A DNA stretch of 64,000 nucleotides from Chrysaora quinquecirrha (taxonomy: Eukaryota > Cnidaria > Scyphozoa > Semaeostomeae > Pelagiidae), in assembly GCA_014526335.1 (NCBI GenBank), contig JACTAT010000061.1, forward strand, positions 1,865,212 to 1,929,211, written 5' to 3'. Made by a program: the position numbers and the translations under genes. Shown here piece after piece: positions 22,801 to 34,916 of the stretch. The notes below the pieces were generated by a model that did no database searches, was not told where the DNA came from, and worked only from the letters and a program-made list of their open reading frames with translations. Each line of letters starts with the position of its first letter. Position 1 is the stretch's first letter.

Positions 22801-25800
22801 TACATCAACTCTTATAGCAAGGGTACGGCGATACGGGGAAGGGGGTGATTTACCGCACTGTGGAAGATCCTCTATGCAATGGGGTGGAAGGGGAACTACC
22901 CCGTGTGATTACCTCCCAGCACAACCAATAGAAATAAAGTGACACAAACGCAGGGAATCACTGTCAAAACGAATTTATATCAAAGTAACCGAATTCCTAA
23001 TTCGCAAATTGTAGATCGAACACGGTTAATTTATCTTCACGTAACACCCTGAAGCCAAACATACCCTGGATTGGCCTGGATGTTAACCATTGTTTTTAGA
23101 TGAAAGGTGAAGGTGAAATGGTGTATTTAGCGCCAGTCGCTAGGATTGCAGTAGTAGGTTAACTAATCGAGACATCAGCCCTGGCATGACGCTTCCGTGG
23201 GTCTGCAACCCTGACCTCGCTGAGCTTTTGACACCACGAGTCAGGTGGATTAGGCCACGATGCCACAGCATCTTCATTAGGAATCATCTCTGGTTGTTGG
23301 AGAAATGTTGGCATGTTTGGTACTGTGGAGGGTTATATGTATTTCTTTGGTTGCAACGCGACAACATATCATATATTGAAGATACTGGAGTATTGGCATG
23401 AAATCTTAATTTAATTGTCAACTTTGATAGTAAAACAGCGCCGAGCAACATAATGTAAGCCGGTAGACTTGTTTTTTGTCTACTATAGTTTATATTATGT
23501 TGCTTGTCGCAGTTTAACTACTAAAGTATATATTCAAGACATTGTATTCGGCTGATATTGGAATTACTCAATTACCCTTTAGTTCTTTGTCGTCTGATTT
23601 TGTTCCAATCGACTCGGCGTTTTCAGTATCCACACCACGCTCTCGAAGCTTTCGCAATGTCCTGTGCAACTCGTCATTCTCCTCCTTCAGCTTTTCGAAC
23701 TCTTCTGCTCGCATTTTACGTGAAATTGCGGCAGGATTCATAGCAAAATGAAGAACTTTCGTTTTCGAAGGATCATAATGTCCCTAAAAGAATAATGCCA
23801 ACATACTTATTCCACAATCTCCCTGGAAAAGCTGAAAGAGAATGTTAAACATATAGCAATGTCAGTGTTTTCAGGGGGTGGTTATGAATAATACCTTTAT
23901 ATGTGTCTGTTCTATCTTTGCCTCCAAAATTTCTGCTTTTTCCTGGAGGTTCTCGTTTGCAGTTCGTAATTCATCAATTTGAAGCCTAAGAATAAAAGCA
24001 AGGAGTAATGAAAAGCTACGAAAGGTTAGCTACGACCACTGTTTAAAGATGATTTCGGGGAAGGGTATGCGCTGGCATGGTCAGAAAAAATTGGTCAGGG
24101 TGAAACCGAAGTTACTGGGCCCATTTTTGACGCTTCATGTAATCGTCTTACTAATCTTGAAAAATTATCTTTCAGCCCGTCCCCAAACTCGTTTCATCGG
24201 ATTTCAACCGTCAAACGAATTGGTCCCTGGTGCCGGGCGCAAACTTAGCAAAAAATTGGAAATTTTGGCATAGGAGTAAAGAAAGATGTTATTCTAAGCA
24301 GATGTTAATGTGAAAGATATTCTAAGCAACAGGATATTCTAAGCAAAGAAACGCAAATAATTTCATTGATAATCGTCAAGAATTATACAGTGCATTGAAA
24401 TGTTCTATTGTCTTGGCTATCATGTAGATAAATGGGTCTATCCGATATGAAAATCAAGAAGCAACGATAGCTACCCGGTATAATGTAAACACTTGCCCTA
24501 TCCGACATGGGTTAAGGGAAGGCGCGGCGCTCCAAGAGCTATCCGGTATAGTGTAAAAGGGGCCTGAAACTTTCCCTTTAGGAAGGGAAAGCTTGAGGTG
24601 GGTGAAGGTGAAGGTGAAATGGTGTTTTAGCGCCAGTAACTAGGATCTCAGTAGTAGGTTAACTAAACGAGACCTCGACCCTGGCTGTGACGCTACCGTG
24701 GCTGGGCTCGAACCCTGACCACCCTGAGCTTCTGACACCACCAGTCAGCTGGATTACACCACGACGCCACAGCACCTTGAGGGAAGTTAAAGAACATACC
24801 TTAACTGGGAAGTTTCTTCAGAAGCTTCACTTGAAACAACAGGTTTGCTCTTTAGCTCTTCTAACTCTTCTTGCAGCTACGAAAACAAGGAATTCGCAGT
24901 TGAAATAGAAGAAATAATAGATAGGTAATCTTGTATGGTTTACTTATTCAAGGCTATAAACGTAAACTGTACCTTCGAGGAAAGTAATCTGTACTTGCTT
25001 AGTTCATTGTGAGTTTCGTTCATTTCAGCCTACAAAAAATGAAAAAATAGTATATCAATTAATTCTTAGAAACTTAAGGCGCAAGACTTAGAACTTCCAA
25101 CAAGTAGCTTAACATAGAACTCCTACACTCGGATAGTGGTCAAATAATAGCATAAAGTCAAAGTATTCGAAAAACTTGTTGAGCTCTTTATTGAGCTCTA
25201 CAGCTCAGTGGAAACGTCGTTGGCTCTCTAGTCATGCAGTCTAGATTCGAATCCCATTTATTGTGGTATACCATACTTGTGGAAAAAACTATCCTATAGT
25301 GTTCGCCATTGACGACAAATCTAGAAGGCTCACCATAGCCCAAACACAAAACAGGAGGAGAGCTTTGGGTGATATGACTTGGAGAGTTAGTCAGCGATTT
25401 CACTGACATCTATAGCTCAGTTGAAACGTCATTGCTCTCTGGTCATGCAGTGCAGTGCAGGTTCAAATCTCGTCTATTGTTGTATGCCAATTGTGGAAAA
25501 TCTATCGCTTTTTTTCACCATTCACGAGAAATACATATCGGATAAACTAATATACACACCTCCATTTTTTGTACAACTTCATGAGAGTCAACAAGGCGAT
25601 CTTCTGCCTGCGAATACAAATTGGAGAGAAAACATAGACTTATTACTTGAGTCCCAGTTATCGCTCATCAGACCGAGACTAATACCAAACCGAGGTCGCT
25701 CAAACTGGCAGTTTGAGGGTCCTAGCATGAATCTCAATAGCGATAACTACGAATCAGGTAATCAGTCTAGAGAAAACATTGTTATGAATGTCAAATAACC

Positions 25801-28800
25801 TAAATTAAGTATAGATGTATTGAAAAATTGAATAATGTAAAGGCATTGAATACCAAAATATACGATGAAAAACATTAAATCAACCATGATCTACAGTCTT
25901 GGACAAATATTAGGAACGAGGCTGTTTTTTAATGGAAAAAATCCTTTTCTAGCGATTTTCCATTTTATCAACTCAGACGTTCCCCTTTCTCCTACAAAAA
26001 AGTACAACACACCTACCTCTTTTACTCTTGTGAGCAACTGAGGGGAATAGTTTGAAGCAGTCTCCGTGTCATAGCTATTTATGACCCGGCGAAGACCATC
26101 TCTCTCCTAAGTGAAAACGTAAAAATGTTATTCTCTCCCCAGTAAAATAGATAGATATTTAAGTAGCGTAAATACAGCACTTTACCAAGGCTGTTTCTGA
26201 CAGTATTAAACATAATCGGTTAGTAAGACAATCATTGCTGATCATGACAAGCCCTCAAAATTTGTTGGGGCAACACTAAGGAGAGCTCAGTCATCATCAT
26301 TCTCTTATTTATTGCGGATCAAAAATGTGTGAAAATCTCAATCTAAGAATTGCTCTTCGCTTGCCCCATCGTCTCTTTCATATTCATATTTTCTTTTTAT
26401 AATTGCCATTATAGTAGTGATTATCTTGACTGTCCTCCAAGTCTTAAGAAACGCTTGAAACCAACACCATTTGCTCTTAGGGCCGTGGGAAGTTTCTATG
26501 AAGTGGAGGGGTCAACGAAAAAAGGGACACTTTCCCCCACTCCCCACCCTAACTTGGGCTGGCAGTAAAATAAGATTTTCAAATTTAAAAAAGTTTATAC
26601 ACTTTAAAAAAAGAGAAACTTTGGCCCGGAAAAAGGGACGCTTTTCATTTACTTTCGAAATGGACAGGGATGATGATTCCCCTGGCCCCCCAGTTCCTAT
26701 GCCGATGGAAGGGTTCATTAGGGGCAAGTGTCAGCTGTTTTCTATTGCTTCATACTTAACATAATTTGACTTAAGTTTAAAGTTACTCACAGTTGTAACC
26801 CAAAGGAGTTTTCTTTGAAGTCGAGAGTTTTTCTCTATTTGCGATTTCTCGCTTGCCTAGAAAACAAATAGAAAAGAGAAATTCCAGGTGAAGTTCTATA
26901 GGTTTGCTCGTGTAGATGTAAATGGAAAAGATACGAAATCCTTCCATATCTTCACTTTATGAAGCACAATTAAAACTGTAAAATGATCCGAGTAAGATCA
27001 AGATTTCCTGTTTGACGTTTAATTATATTTGATATTGGTAATGTGAGCGAACATGCCGCCAAGTAGCTAAGCAGCCAAGTTAACTAACTGTGTACTAAGA
27101 ACGTACCTGAATTTCCAACAACTGTTGTTTAACTTCGCCGTATTTTTCAGTCAGGCTGTGCAGTGAATCATCCTTGACGGCAACACTATGAAGGAGAGAA
27201 GTAAAGATTTCAGCAGTGGTTGGCAGAATTCTTAAAGGTAAGATCTATTTTCATGGAGTCGAGATAAGAATCAATGGTAAAAAATTTCAAAATTCTCAGA
27301 CTGAAGAAGCTGTTAATAATAATACAATTTCATTAAATAATTATTTCTCACATACAAGATGACTCAATACAAGATGGATAGCAAAATTAATGAAATGCAG
27401 CCTTATTTTACCTTGCAAGCAAATCACCCTGCTTTTCCATCATAGATAGCTGGCTCTTCTGTAAATCTGATACCATTCTTGTCAGCTCTGACGGGGACCT
27501 GTAATTCCAACCAGTATATATTAGGTTACGAAATTATAGTTAACACCGATAGTTACGTTAGTTAAAGCGTCTCTTTTTTAAAGAAAGGTAGATCTCCATT
27601 AGGTGAAATCGTCGAATCATGACGAAAAGAAGAAGCGGTTTCTACTTTTCGCCATTCACTGCGATGAACGGACGAGTAGAAAATTCAGCATTGCGCATAT
27701 GTAATGACGATGTAGTTTTTCTGTTCGCGCGAGCGATTTTGCGCAGTGGCGATCCGAAAATTCGGCTGAATAGACTACAAACAGCAGGCTCCAGAAAGCT
27801 TCTCCGCTACAGCTCTCCCAAAGTGGGGATACTCGTAACTCCTTTAGGAATAATCTAGTCAAATCAGTTCCCCAGCAAGTGGAAAATACATGTCAAAAGC
27901 ACCTTGCTCTCTTTGTTCCATCTGATTTATCCTCTATCTCCCATTTCGCAAGTTTCTTTTTCAACTCCTAAGACCAGAAAAAACATCAAAATAAATCAAA
28001 GCACAGAATCTATAATACAGCATAAAACTCATCTCAGCAGGAATCAAGCTTTCTTATTAACTCGCCGTTCCTAATAGTAATTGAAAAGCGTATGCTGAAG
28101 CACAACAACACCTTTTATAATAAGCAACTTGACTTGTGGAGTCAACCCGCAAAGTTGTTTAAAATATCTGACATTTCAATCCTTATAGTTGCTCTCTATG
28201 TAACAAGCATTTTTCTTAGCACTAAGTAGCTACTTTTCGTTATAAAAAGGAAACTTTTGGCTAGAATCACTACATAAGTCCCACTACTTCACTCGATGTT
28301 GTTTTTGCTTTTTTCTAGAATCACTCAGTGTGGAGTGACCAATCAAAATTAGGGGAGCGTAAACTAGAGATTTGTGTCGTGAGTCTAACTTTTTGCCCTG
28401 TTAAATGGTGGTATCCAATGGGCAAGATTCACATTGATGCACAAACAAACAAACAACTTCAACTAAAAGGGGTTAAAAAAGCAATATATCCTTTGTTGCA
28501 TAGTTGCTTGCAGCTTCTTCGCTGAGTCTTTCCTTTGCGTGAAACAAATGTGATCCCAACCCTAGTTGCTTGTTAACTGGCTAATTTTCGAAACCGGTTG
28601 CTTATTGAAAAAGTGGATGACTCCCAACATATAAGTCATTAAATTACTTCATTCTCAATCTCAAGATGACCAAGAATTTCAAGTTTCTCCATTGCTTTGC
28701 TGTGTTTTTCTTTCATACTTTCGTATTTCTCTTGCAAAAGCATGGCATTTTCTCTTGCATCCCTGAGAAGGGTGAAATAACATTAGGAAAAACCTTGTTG

Positions 28801-31800
28801 GCACAGATAACGTTGAAGAAAAGTTCGTAAATCAATAAACGGCAGAGTGAAATTAGAAATAAAAGAGGGTGTGTCATTTTGCTGCATCGTTTAAAAGTGA
28901 GTTATATGATGCAATTTTCGTCTGCAACTTCTCGCAATGATGTGGCGAAACAAGAGCTACTAGACTGCCTTGTGTGGCACATCATTCCTGCAACGTGCGA
29001 CGCAAGTCTTTGCTCCTGTAACGACTACCAGAAGTATGACAGTTCTTTTACGGCCCTGACCAAACGATCAAACATTTCTGGTCAAATATTTGAGATTTTC
29101 TCCACGAATAAGGTGTATCATTTGGCCTCGTTGCAAAACATTTCTTGACAGGTAGAATTTGCTTAGCTATGTTTTTCAAAGGGTTCAAGATTTTCTGCTG
29201 TCGCAAGCAAAAACTACTGATAGAGTACATTGTTTTGCAAAGTTGCCGAAGGGTCAGACATTTTGCTTGACAAGCAGATAGCACATGGAGGCCCTGCTGC
29301 TGGCATCTGTATGGAAATTCGAAATCCTATACTGCAGTAGAGCCCTCAAGTAGACCACTAATCTAATACTGCAGTAGAGCCCTCAAGTAGACCACTAATC
29401 TAATACTGCAGTAGAGCCCTCAAGTAGACCACTAAATCTAATACTGCAGTAGAGCCCTCAAGTAGACCACTAATCTAATACTGCAGTAGAGCCCTCAAGT
29501 AGACCACTAATCTAATACTGCAGTAGAGCCCTCAAGTAGACCACTAATCTAATACTGCAGTAGAGCCCTCAAGTAGACCACTAATCTAATACTGCAGTAG
29601 AGCCCTCAAGTAGACCACTAATCTAATACTGCAGTAGAGCCCTCAAGTAGACCACTAATCTAATACTGCAGTAGAGCCCTCAAGTAGACCACTAATCTAA
29701 TACTGCAGTAGAGCCCTCAAGTAGACCACTAATCTAATACTGCAGTAGAGCCCTCAAGTAGACCACTAATCTAATACTGCAGTAGAGCCCTCAAGTAGAC
29801 CACTAATCTAATACTGCAGTAGAGTATTGCTCCAGCTTTATATCACAGAGGTAATGGGCGATTAATCATAATGGCTGTATACAATACCTATACAACAAAA
29901 CAACTGCACCCTTCTGCTATACTCTGAGTTACTGCAGGATTTTCAGAATGAGAAATTCTTCGGCCTTTTACCAAACTACTTTACTTGATAAATATCTTTA
30001 CCTTAAAAGTTTATTTTCCTCAGCAAACTTGTTGTTCTGTCTTTCTAGTTCTTTTAACTTTGTCATCTGCCCTTGCATCGCTTTCGCTACGATTACAGCT
30101 TCATCTTGTCTTGAAAGGGCTTCTTCTGCTGCCTGTCAAAGAAAGAATAGACAGGATTACTGAATAAATGCTGAAAGACAAAAGAAGTTGAATAATTTTG
30201 CTTGAAAATGCTTGAAAAACTGCAAAGCCTTGTTCTTATATCGCAGACCATCGGCGATCATGGACTTGCGATGCTTGCGATTTATGAGAGCATGAATTTT
30301 CAATGATCGACCGTCGCCGATGAACCAAAAAAATTTGTTTCTTGCGACCATCGGCGATCCTTTCTTGGTCATATCAAAACAAATTTCTTTGTTTTCTGGG
30401 TCACATGTGGCAGCACAGGGGGCAGATGATCATTCATCATTGCAGACAAGCAGCATATGTGAACACTTCGTCGGCGATGATCGCAGACGGTCGCCGACTG
30501 TCTGCGATTAGGTTTGCGACATATGAGAACCAGGCTTAAGAAACTATGGAGAGTTAATTAATTGCTTTACACGGGCAATTAAGTCGTTGGGTGGTTCATA
30601 GACCTTTTCTTTTGACACAGACAATCACATCCACACCTTGACACACACAAATATTGAAAGGGGTGCTTTTTATAAATAGGATGAAGAAAAAGCTCACAGA
30701 AACCATGGTTTCTTTAGCTATGCTTTGTGTGCACGTGCAGCCAACATCAAATACAACAGCCTCTACAATCAGATTGCTTGATTTATTCTTAGATTTTCGG
30801 CAAATGCAAATTTTTTAAGCTCTGGCTAAACTAGGAGAGATTTCACACCTGACATTGTATCCAGTAAATCTCGCAGGCTGGCTAAACAAGCGAGTGACAA
30901 GCGAGCAACATGTCACCTGAGTTGCAGAGACAGGAAATGTTTCTGTTGTCTCCCAGTGTCTCTTGCCACAAATTTTGTCATTCACTACAAATTTTCCAAG
31001 GAGGCTAAACTGGGAGTGTCTTGGCAACATGTCTCCTAGTTTCTAGTTTAGCCAGACCTTTACATCTTGCACAAAGCCCTTAAGACAGGAAAAGAACAAA
31101 AATCATGATTCAGTAAGTGCATACCATGCATCTTTGCTCTGCAGCAGCAAGTTTGGTCATCAACTCTGTGTTTTCTTTTGTCACATATGACAACTTTGTT
31201 AGTTTGCTAAAAAAGTTGAAAAGAGAATTAAGAACAATCTTCCTCTGAGTGAAAAACTGCTGCTCATTTTGGATCATGTACAGTCCGTTTATTGCATTGG
31301 TGTCTGGGACGACAGAGTGATGGTAGGGCAAGGGGGCAACTAGGAACGTAAGGGCAATTGAGAAAAAAAAATAGAGGGTTTGGTGATGCTCCCCCAGGAA
31401 ATTTTTAGTGTCCACACCCTTTAGATTGGCTTAAATGCAACAAAATTTTTTGAAAGAATATGAATCATGTTTTTATACAGCATTTTTTGGCTATGTCTCA
31501 ACAAGAACTCATTTTGAATTGCATGATATTGCCCATATTGCTTATTTTGAAGTTGTCCTCATCAATAATTTTGTGTTACTGATGTGTTAACGATAAGGGG
31601 ATTAATCTATGTTGGCTTTAGATCAAGTTTCAACTCAAGTTGCCTTCAGTTGAATTTCTGGGTGCCAAAATATCGTAGGTATTTAACATTGTCAAAGTCA
31701 ATTAATGTTTTACATTGAAAGGGCACTTTTGCCCTCTTGCCCCCCTTAGGAAAGGGCAGAGGGGCACTCGACCCCAATGCCCCCTCTCCAGCATCCCTCA

Positions 31801-34143
31801 TTCTGATGTTAATCAATAGTATATTTATTGGAAAGAAAACTAAATGATCTCTCTCATCTCACCTCTTCATCAATGCAAGCTGTTCTTCACATTGCTCTGC
31901 TTGGTTCTTGTAGTGAAAAACTTCATGCCTAGAAGAAAATTCTAACAATGTTAATTGCAAAATGGGTTATAAAATTTTTGGGATTTTATCAGCGAGGCAT
32001 CTTGCTGAACATAGACAAATTTAGCTGAAATGCAAGGTACTGTGGATTTAAAGGCAATTTTTGATCCCAGGCTCAAACTCTTGGCTTAGCTGGGGCTCAA
32101 ACTCTTGGCTTATCTGGGGCTCAAACTCTTGGCTTAGCTGGGGCTTTAACTCTTGGCTTAACTGGAGCTCAAACTCTTGGGTTAGCTGGGGCTCAAACTC
32201 TTGGCTTATCTGGGGCTTAAACTCCTGGCTTAGGTGGGGCTCAAACTCTTGGCTTAGCTGGGGCTCAAACTCTTGGCTTATCTGGGGCTCAAACTCCTGG
32301 CTTAGCTGGGGCTCAAACTCTTGGCTTAGCTGGGGCTCAAACTCCTGGCTTAGCTGGAGCTCAAACTATTGGGTTAGCTGGGGCTCAAACTCTTGGCTTA
32401 GCTGGGGCTCAAACTCTTGGCTTAGCTGGGGCTCAAACTCCTGGCTTAGCTGAGGCTCAAACTCAGATCTACAAATTAGCTGGATTTAAGCAAGATGCCA
32501 CAAAACCTTCCACTTAAAGTCTGCTCTCCCTCTAAGACCTGCATAGGATACAAATACTTACATGTCAAGTCTGTCTTTCAGCTTGGCAACTTTTTTTCTT
32601 GAGCTTTCTTTGGCCTTGGAAATAAAACAGAAATGATTTACTTAACATAGATTTGTCAGAAAAGTTTGCTTGAATTCCTCCAAGTTTTCCCTAAGTCCAT
32701 GGCCGGAATCAGTGATATCTCCAACTCCCTTGGGCTTGGCACAGGTCTCATTTTGTGTTGGTCAGCTGGGTGGGACGAGGGGTTTATTGTCAAGATTAAT
32801 GAAAATCTCCTGCTCAGTATCCTGATAGATGTATATGGCATTAAATAGCAAATCTTTGCTTTAAAGGCAGCAAGTTTCTAAAAAGATGTCAAAATTTCCT
32901 GAGGACAGAAGTCTCAAAGACCTGACGATCAATTAAGCATCAAGACATCCACAAAGTTTTCATTGAGGACATAAAATGTTGTCACTAAGCACCAGCAACA
33001 TGAAAATATTACAAAGTGGGTAGATATCAATCTGGAAATAGATGCAAATCAAATGTGGATGATTTTGTGAGTCAAATTTTCTCACAAAAAGGCATGGCTC
33101 TTTCCCCCTTCCAATGTTAGATGTCTGACTGTGCCACTGCATTTTAAATGTTGGAATTTAAGGGAGGCATCTACTAAGTGGGGCCCTTAATTGCAACAAT
33201 TAAAGTATACCTCTTCCAGTTGTTTAATATATTGTTTCTTCTCCATTTTCCAACCATCACTCTCTTTTGTATACTTTTCTTGTAATGAATCTAACTTCTT
33301 TTTCAGTTCCATTATCTCTTCTCTTCCACCTTCTTCTTTTTCCAAAAGATACTTCAGCTGTTTCTGCAGTTCTTGGTTTTCATCATCTTTTTTCATGTAT
33401 TTTCTTTCTTTAACCAAAGCTTCTCTTTCCTCCTCAATTCTTTGCCTCTTTCTCTCTGTGTCATGATTCTTAAGCTGATTTTCCAGCTTAGCAATTTTTG
33501 CCTTTGATGTCAACAGCTCAATTTCTTTCTCTTTTGATAATTCTGTTGTCTTCACACTTGTATCAAGGCTGAATGATTCAAGGGCAGAAACCCTACCCGA
33601 TCTGGACCTTTAAAAAAATCAAAGAATTAAATTCAATTTATTTGCAAAATGACTATTTATATGTGTTCCAGACTGGAGTTTGCACGCTGTGCATCAAAGG
33701 CTATTGTTTTTCATAACTTCAAACAATTAGTATTTTTTCTTTTATTTAAATCAAAATTGCACACCAAGACTGGAGTCTGTGCACACTGCAACCAAAGGCT
33801 ATTGTTTTCCAAACAATAGAGGAATTGTTTTCCATTGTTTGGGGTGCAGAACAAAGTTTCCACATGGTTGCATCAATTGCCAGCATATTTGCCAAACTTG
33901 GCAATCTGGCCAGCAGGGAGCAGCCCATCAAAACCGGCTTCTACATTTGGCATTAATTTTGCCCTGCCTTCTAGTCCACATCACATCACTATACATGAGA
34001 TGTACATGAGAGGCCTGGAAAGGAAAAAAGGGCCTAAACAAACCCAATAACTTTGGCAATGGAAAATGTAAGACTCTATTCTCTTTTTACCTGCTCAGCT
34101 GTCGTCTTGATGTTCCTCCTCTCGAGAAGTTATCGAAATCATC
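19880..34143 (-). CDS. MAD1L1: mitotic spindle assembly checkpoint protein MAD1
   Basis: Kinetochore/nuclear-pore coiled-coil protein that recruits and converts MAD2. Twenty exons with consistent phases: 34143-34091, 33607-33211, 32614-32562, 31928-31863, 31206-31125, 30132-30002, 28762-28648, 27967-27903, 27498-27412, 27185-27107, 26856-26791, 26106-26017, 25607-25560, 25029-24973, 24876-24800, 23985-23895, 23783-23576, 22705-22653, 21465-21328, 20074-19880. They give about 716 aa, close to 718 in human. Most is coiled coil. Landmarks: ERDGLRRVINSYDTE (exon 12), MAD2-interaction motif KTKVLHFAMNPAAISR (exon 17), RLK before the C-terminal RWD-like domain (exons 18-19), and SIPAFLSSVTLELFSRQT at the end. 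Start: ATG 34143 is in frame, but ATG 34195 opens a MAD1-like N-terminus (TSVIRIMD) that breaks at one extra G near 34140. Divergent from the fucosyltransferase gene. Confidence 0.95.
20172..20433. mobile_element. TA-flanked MITE in a MAD1L1 intron
   Basis: CTACAATCCCGGACAAAATT on the left is mirrored by AAACTCAATGAG...TTTTCCGGGATTGTAG on the right. TA at both ends suggests a Tc1/mariner-type target site. Lies in the last intron of MAD1L1. Confidence 0.7.
20455..20675. repeat. foldback element, AAACATTG family, MAD1L1 intron copy
   Basis: Contains GTTGGCCACGTCGCAAAACATTG and, in reverse sense, TTTTGTGACATGGCCAAACG; same family as 17825-18345. It directly abuts the preceding MITE. Confidence 0.55.
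20812..21180. mobile_element. inverted-repeat element in a MAD1L1 intron
   Basis: Left GCGTTTACCCGAGAGAAACTGG mirrors right CCAGTTTCTCTCGTGTAAACT, with further paired blocks (GGATCGG/CCGATCC). Non-coding. Confidence 0.7.
21579..21972 (+). repeat. direct repeat pair (about 95 bp, 293 bp apart)
   Basis: TAAGGTTGGTACCTGGCCTAAGG through TATGAATAATTTCA occurs at about 21579-21672 and again at about 21872-21972 with few differences. The intervening 200 bp has a tRNA-like TGAGATGCACAAGTGCTAATCAC segment also related to 2420-2525. Probably two copies of one SINE-like unit. Confidence 0.5.
21972..22238. mobile_element. MITE inserted at the end of a SINE-like repeat
   Basis: TACAATCCTCGTCAAAACTG on the left mirrors TTTTTGGCGAGGATTGTA on the right. 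It interrupts the second copy of the preceding direct repeat, so it is younger than that repeat. Confidence 0.7.
23105..23275. repeat. SINE-like repeat, copy 1 (family with 24605-24775)
   Basis: Shared order of GTGAAGGTGAAATGGTGT, TTAGCGCCAGT..CTAGGAT, CAGTAGTAGGTTAACTAA, TGACACCAC, CCACGATGCCACAGCA. About 170 bp in MAD1L1 introns. Confidence 0.65.
24605..24775. repeat. SINE-like repeat, copy 2
   Basis: Same unit as 23105-23275 in the same orientation, at roughly 85% similarity by eye. The segment GGCTGGGCTCGAACCCTGA resembles a tRNA B-box. Confidence 0.65.
25195..25520 (+). repeat. tRNA-derived SINE, dimeric, second copy
   Basis: Heads at about 25199-25255 and 25412-25475 with TAGCTCAGTGGAAACG or TAGCTCAGTTGAAACG and ATTCGAATCCC or GTTCAAATCTC, joined by the same tail as at 1179-1510. 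Lies in a MAD1L1 intron. Confidence 0.65.
25630..25725 (-). repeat. dispersed repeat, inverted relative to 41612-41715
   Basis: The stretch from AGACTTATTACTTGAGTCCC to GCTCAAACTGGCAGTTTGAG is the reverse complement, with mismatches, of the block at 41612-41715. Non-coding, short. Confidence 0.5.
28272..28368 (-). repeat. dispersed repeat, inverted relative to 42042-42145
   Basis: ATAAGTCCCACTACTTCACTC through AATTAGGGGAGCGTAAAC matches in reverse the block at 42042-42145. With the preceding entry, two neighbouring segments of the 41.6-42.1 kb region have counterparts in MAD1L1 introns. Confidence 0.5.
29045..29285. repeat. foldback element, AAACATTG family, MAD1L1 intron
   Basis: Opposed blocks such as CCCTGACCAAACGATCAAAC / GGGTCAGACATTTTGC and GGCCTCGTTGCAAAACATTTC. 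Abuts the 37-bp minisatellite. Confidence 0.5.
29331..29828 (+). repeat. 37-bp minisatellite, 13 units plus a partial, MAD1L1 intron
   Basis: Unit TACTGCAGTAGAGCCCTCAA+GTAGACCACTAATCTAA, period 37 bp, starting at 29331, 29368, 29405 and so on to 29813. Units look identical except for one extra A near 29432. The 5' part ACTGCAGT is palindromic. There are no unique spacers, so it is not a CRISPR. Confidence 0.95.
30225..30537. mobile_element. inverted-repeat element rich in CGGCGATC blocks, MAD1L1 intron
   Basis: Left AAGCCTTGTTCTTATATCGC mirrors right CGACATATGAGAACCAGGCTT. The interior repeats GACCATCGGCGAT / ATCGCCGACGGTC-like words in both orientations, giving several nested hairpins. Confidence 0.7.
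30817..31060. mobile_element. MITE family A, copy 3, MAD1L1 intron
   Basis: Left AAGCTCTGGCTAAACTAGGAG mirrors right CTAGTTTAGCCAGACCTT; interior shares GACAAGCGAGCAACATGTC with copy 1. Confidence 0.7.
32070..32465 (+). repeat. 24-bp minisatellite, about 16 units, MAD1L1 intron
   Basis: Unit GGCTCAAACTCTTGGCTTAG+CTGG, period 24 bp, with TTATCTGG, CTCCTGG and TATTGGG variants. Because 24 is a multiple of three, the plus strand reads as an octapeptide array (NSWLSWGS) with no stop for 130 codons. It lies within the intron between MAD1L1 exons 3 and 4, antisense to it, so it is not treated as coding. Confidence 0.95.
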
Positions 34144-34916
34144 CATGATTCGAATGACCGAAGTTGGTTCTTCTGGTGTTGAAGGTAACTCCATATTTGT
34201 TTGAAAAACTTAGAGGCAATATCCTCCTTCCTGTTTTGTCGGCCTTAACAACAATCCCGCCAAAAGGGAATAGCGAAATACTCCATGTATGATCCAGGAT
34301 AAAGTATACCTAATGTGTTGAGTGTGAGCAAAATTATTATTTTTCGAGAGAGCACAGGGGAACTACGGAGAGAAAAGTGCTAATGGCCATATCAGTATAT
34401 AAGAAAAGACTGTATATATTTCGGTTCACTACACTTTAGAATGGGCTTCCTGTGCCCCGAGGCCCAAACTTCTGTAATTTTTCCCAGCTGTTATGTACCT
34501 GTCCCCTCATTTGTGACTTTTAATTAGGCTGAGGTGATTCTTATGAAAGTACCCGTTGACCACGCGAAATCATTTACCGAGTCAAAGTTTCTGAGCAGGT
34601 CACAAACTCCCGTCAATTGTTCACTGGTTACCAACAATGTTAGCCTAATTGGTTGAGCAGTTTTCAAATTTGAAGATCCTATTTATTAATTTTCAATTTA
34701 TGAAGTTTTGAGATGTTTTATTGAGATTTTAAGACTGTTGCCGGAAGATTCAAAAGAGAGGGATTCGCTTTTTGCCTGCGGACTCTGCGGAAATTTACGC
34801 AACGGAAGAATTGTTTGTATCAGTGGATCCATCCATACGTAAAATAACACAGTAAATGTTTATTCCGTGCTCTGTGATTGTTCAACGGCGCTCCTGTCTT
34901 GTAAACGCAAACCAAA
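34144..34916. promoter_or_regulatory. divergent intergenic region, MAD1L1 (-) / fucosyltransferase (+)
   Basis: 773 bp between the two start codons of oppositely oriented genes. No obvious TATA box next to either gene. Likely a shared bidirectional promoter with both 5'UTRs; inferred from spacing only. Confidence 0.5.

Noticed and set aside
29331..29828. CRISPR-like regular repeats
   Set aside because: Units are contiguous with no unique spacers, in an intron of an animal gene; it is a minisatellite.
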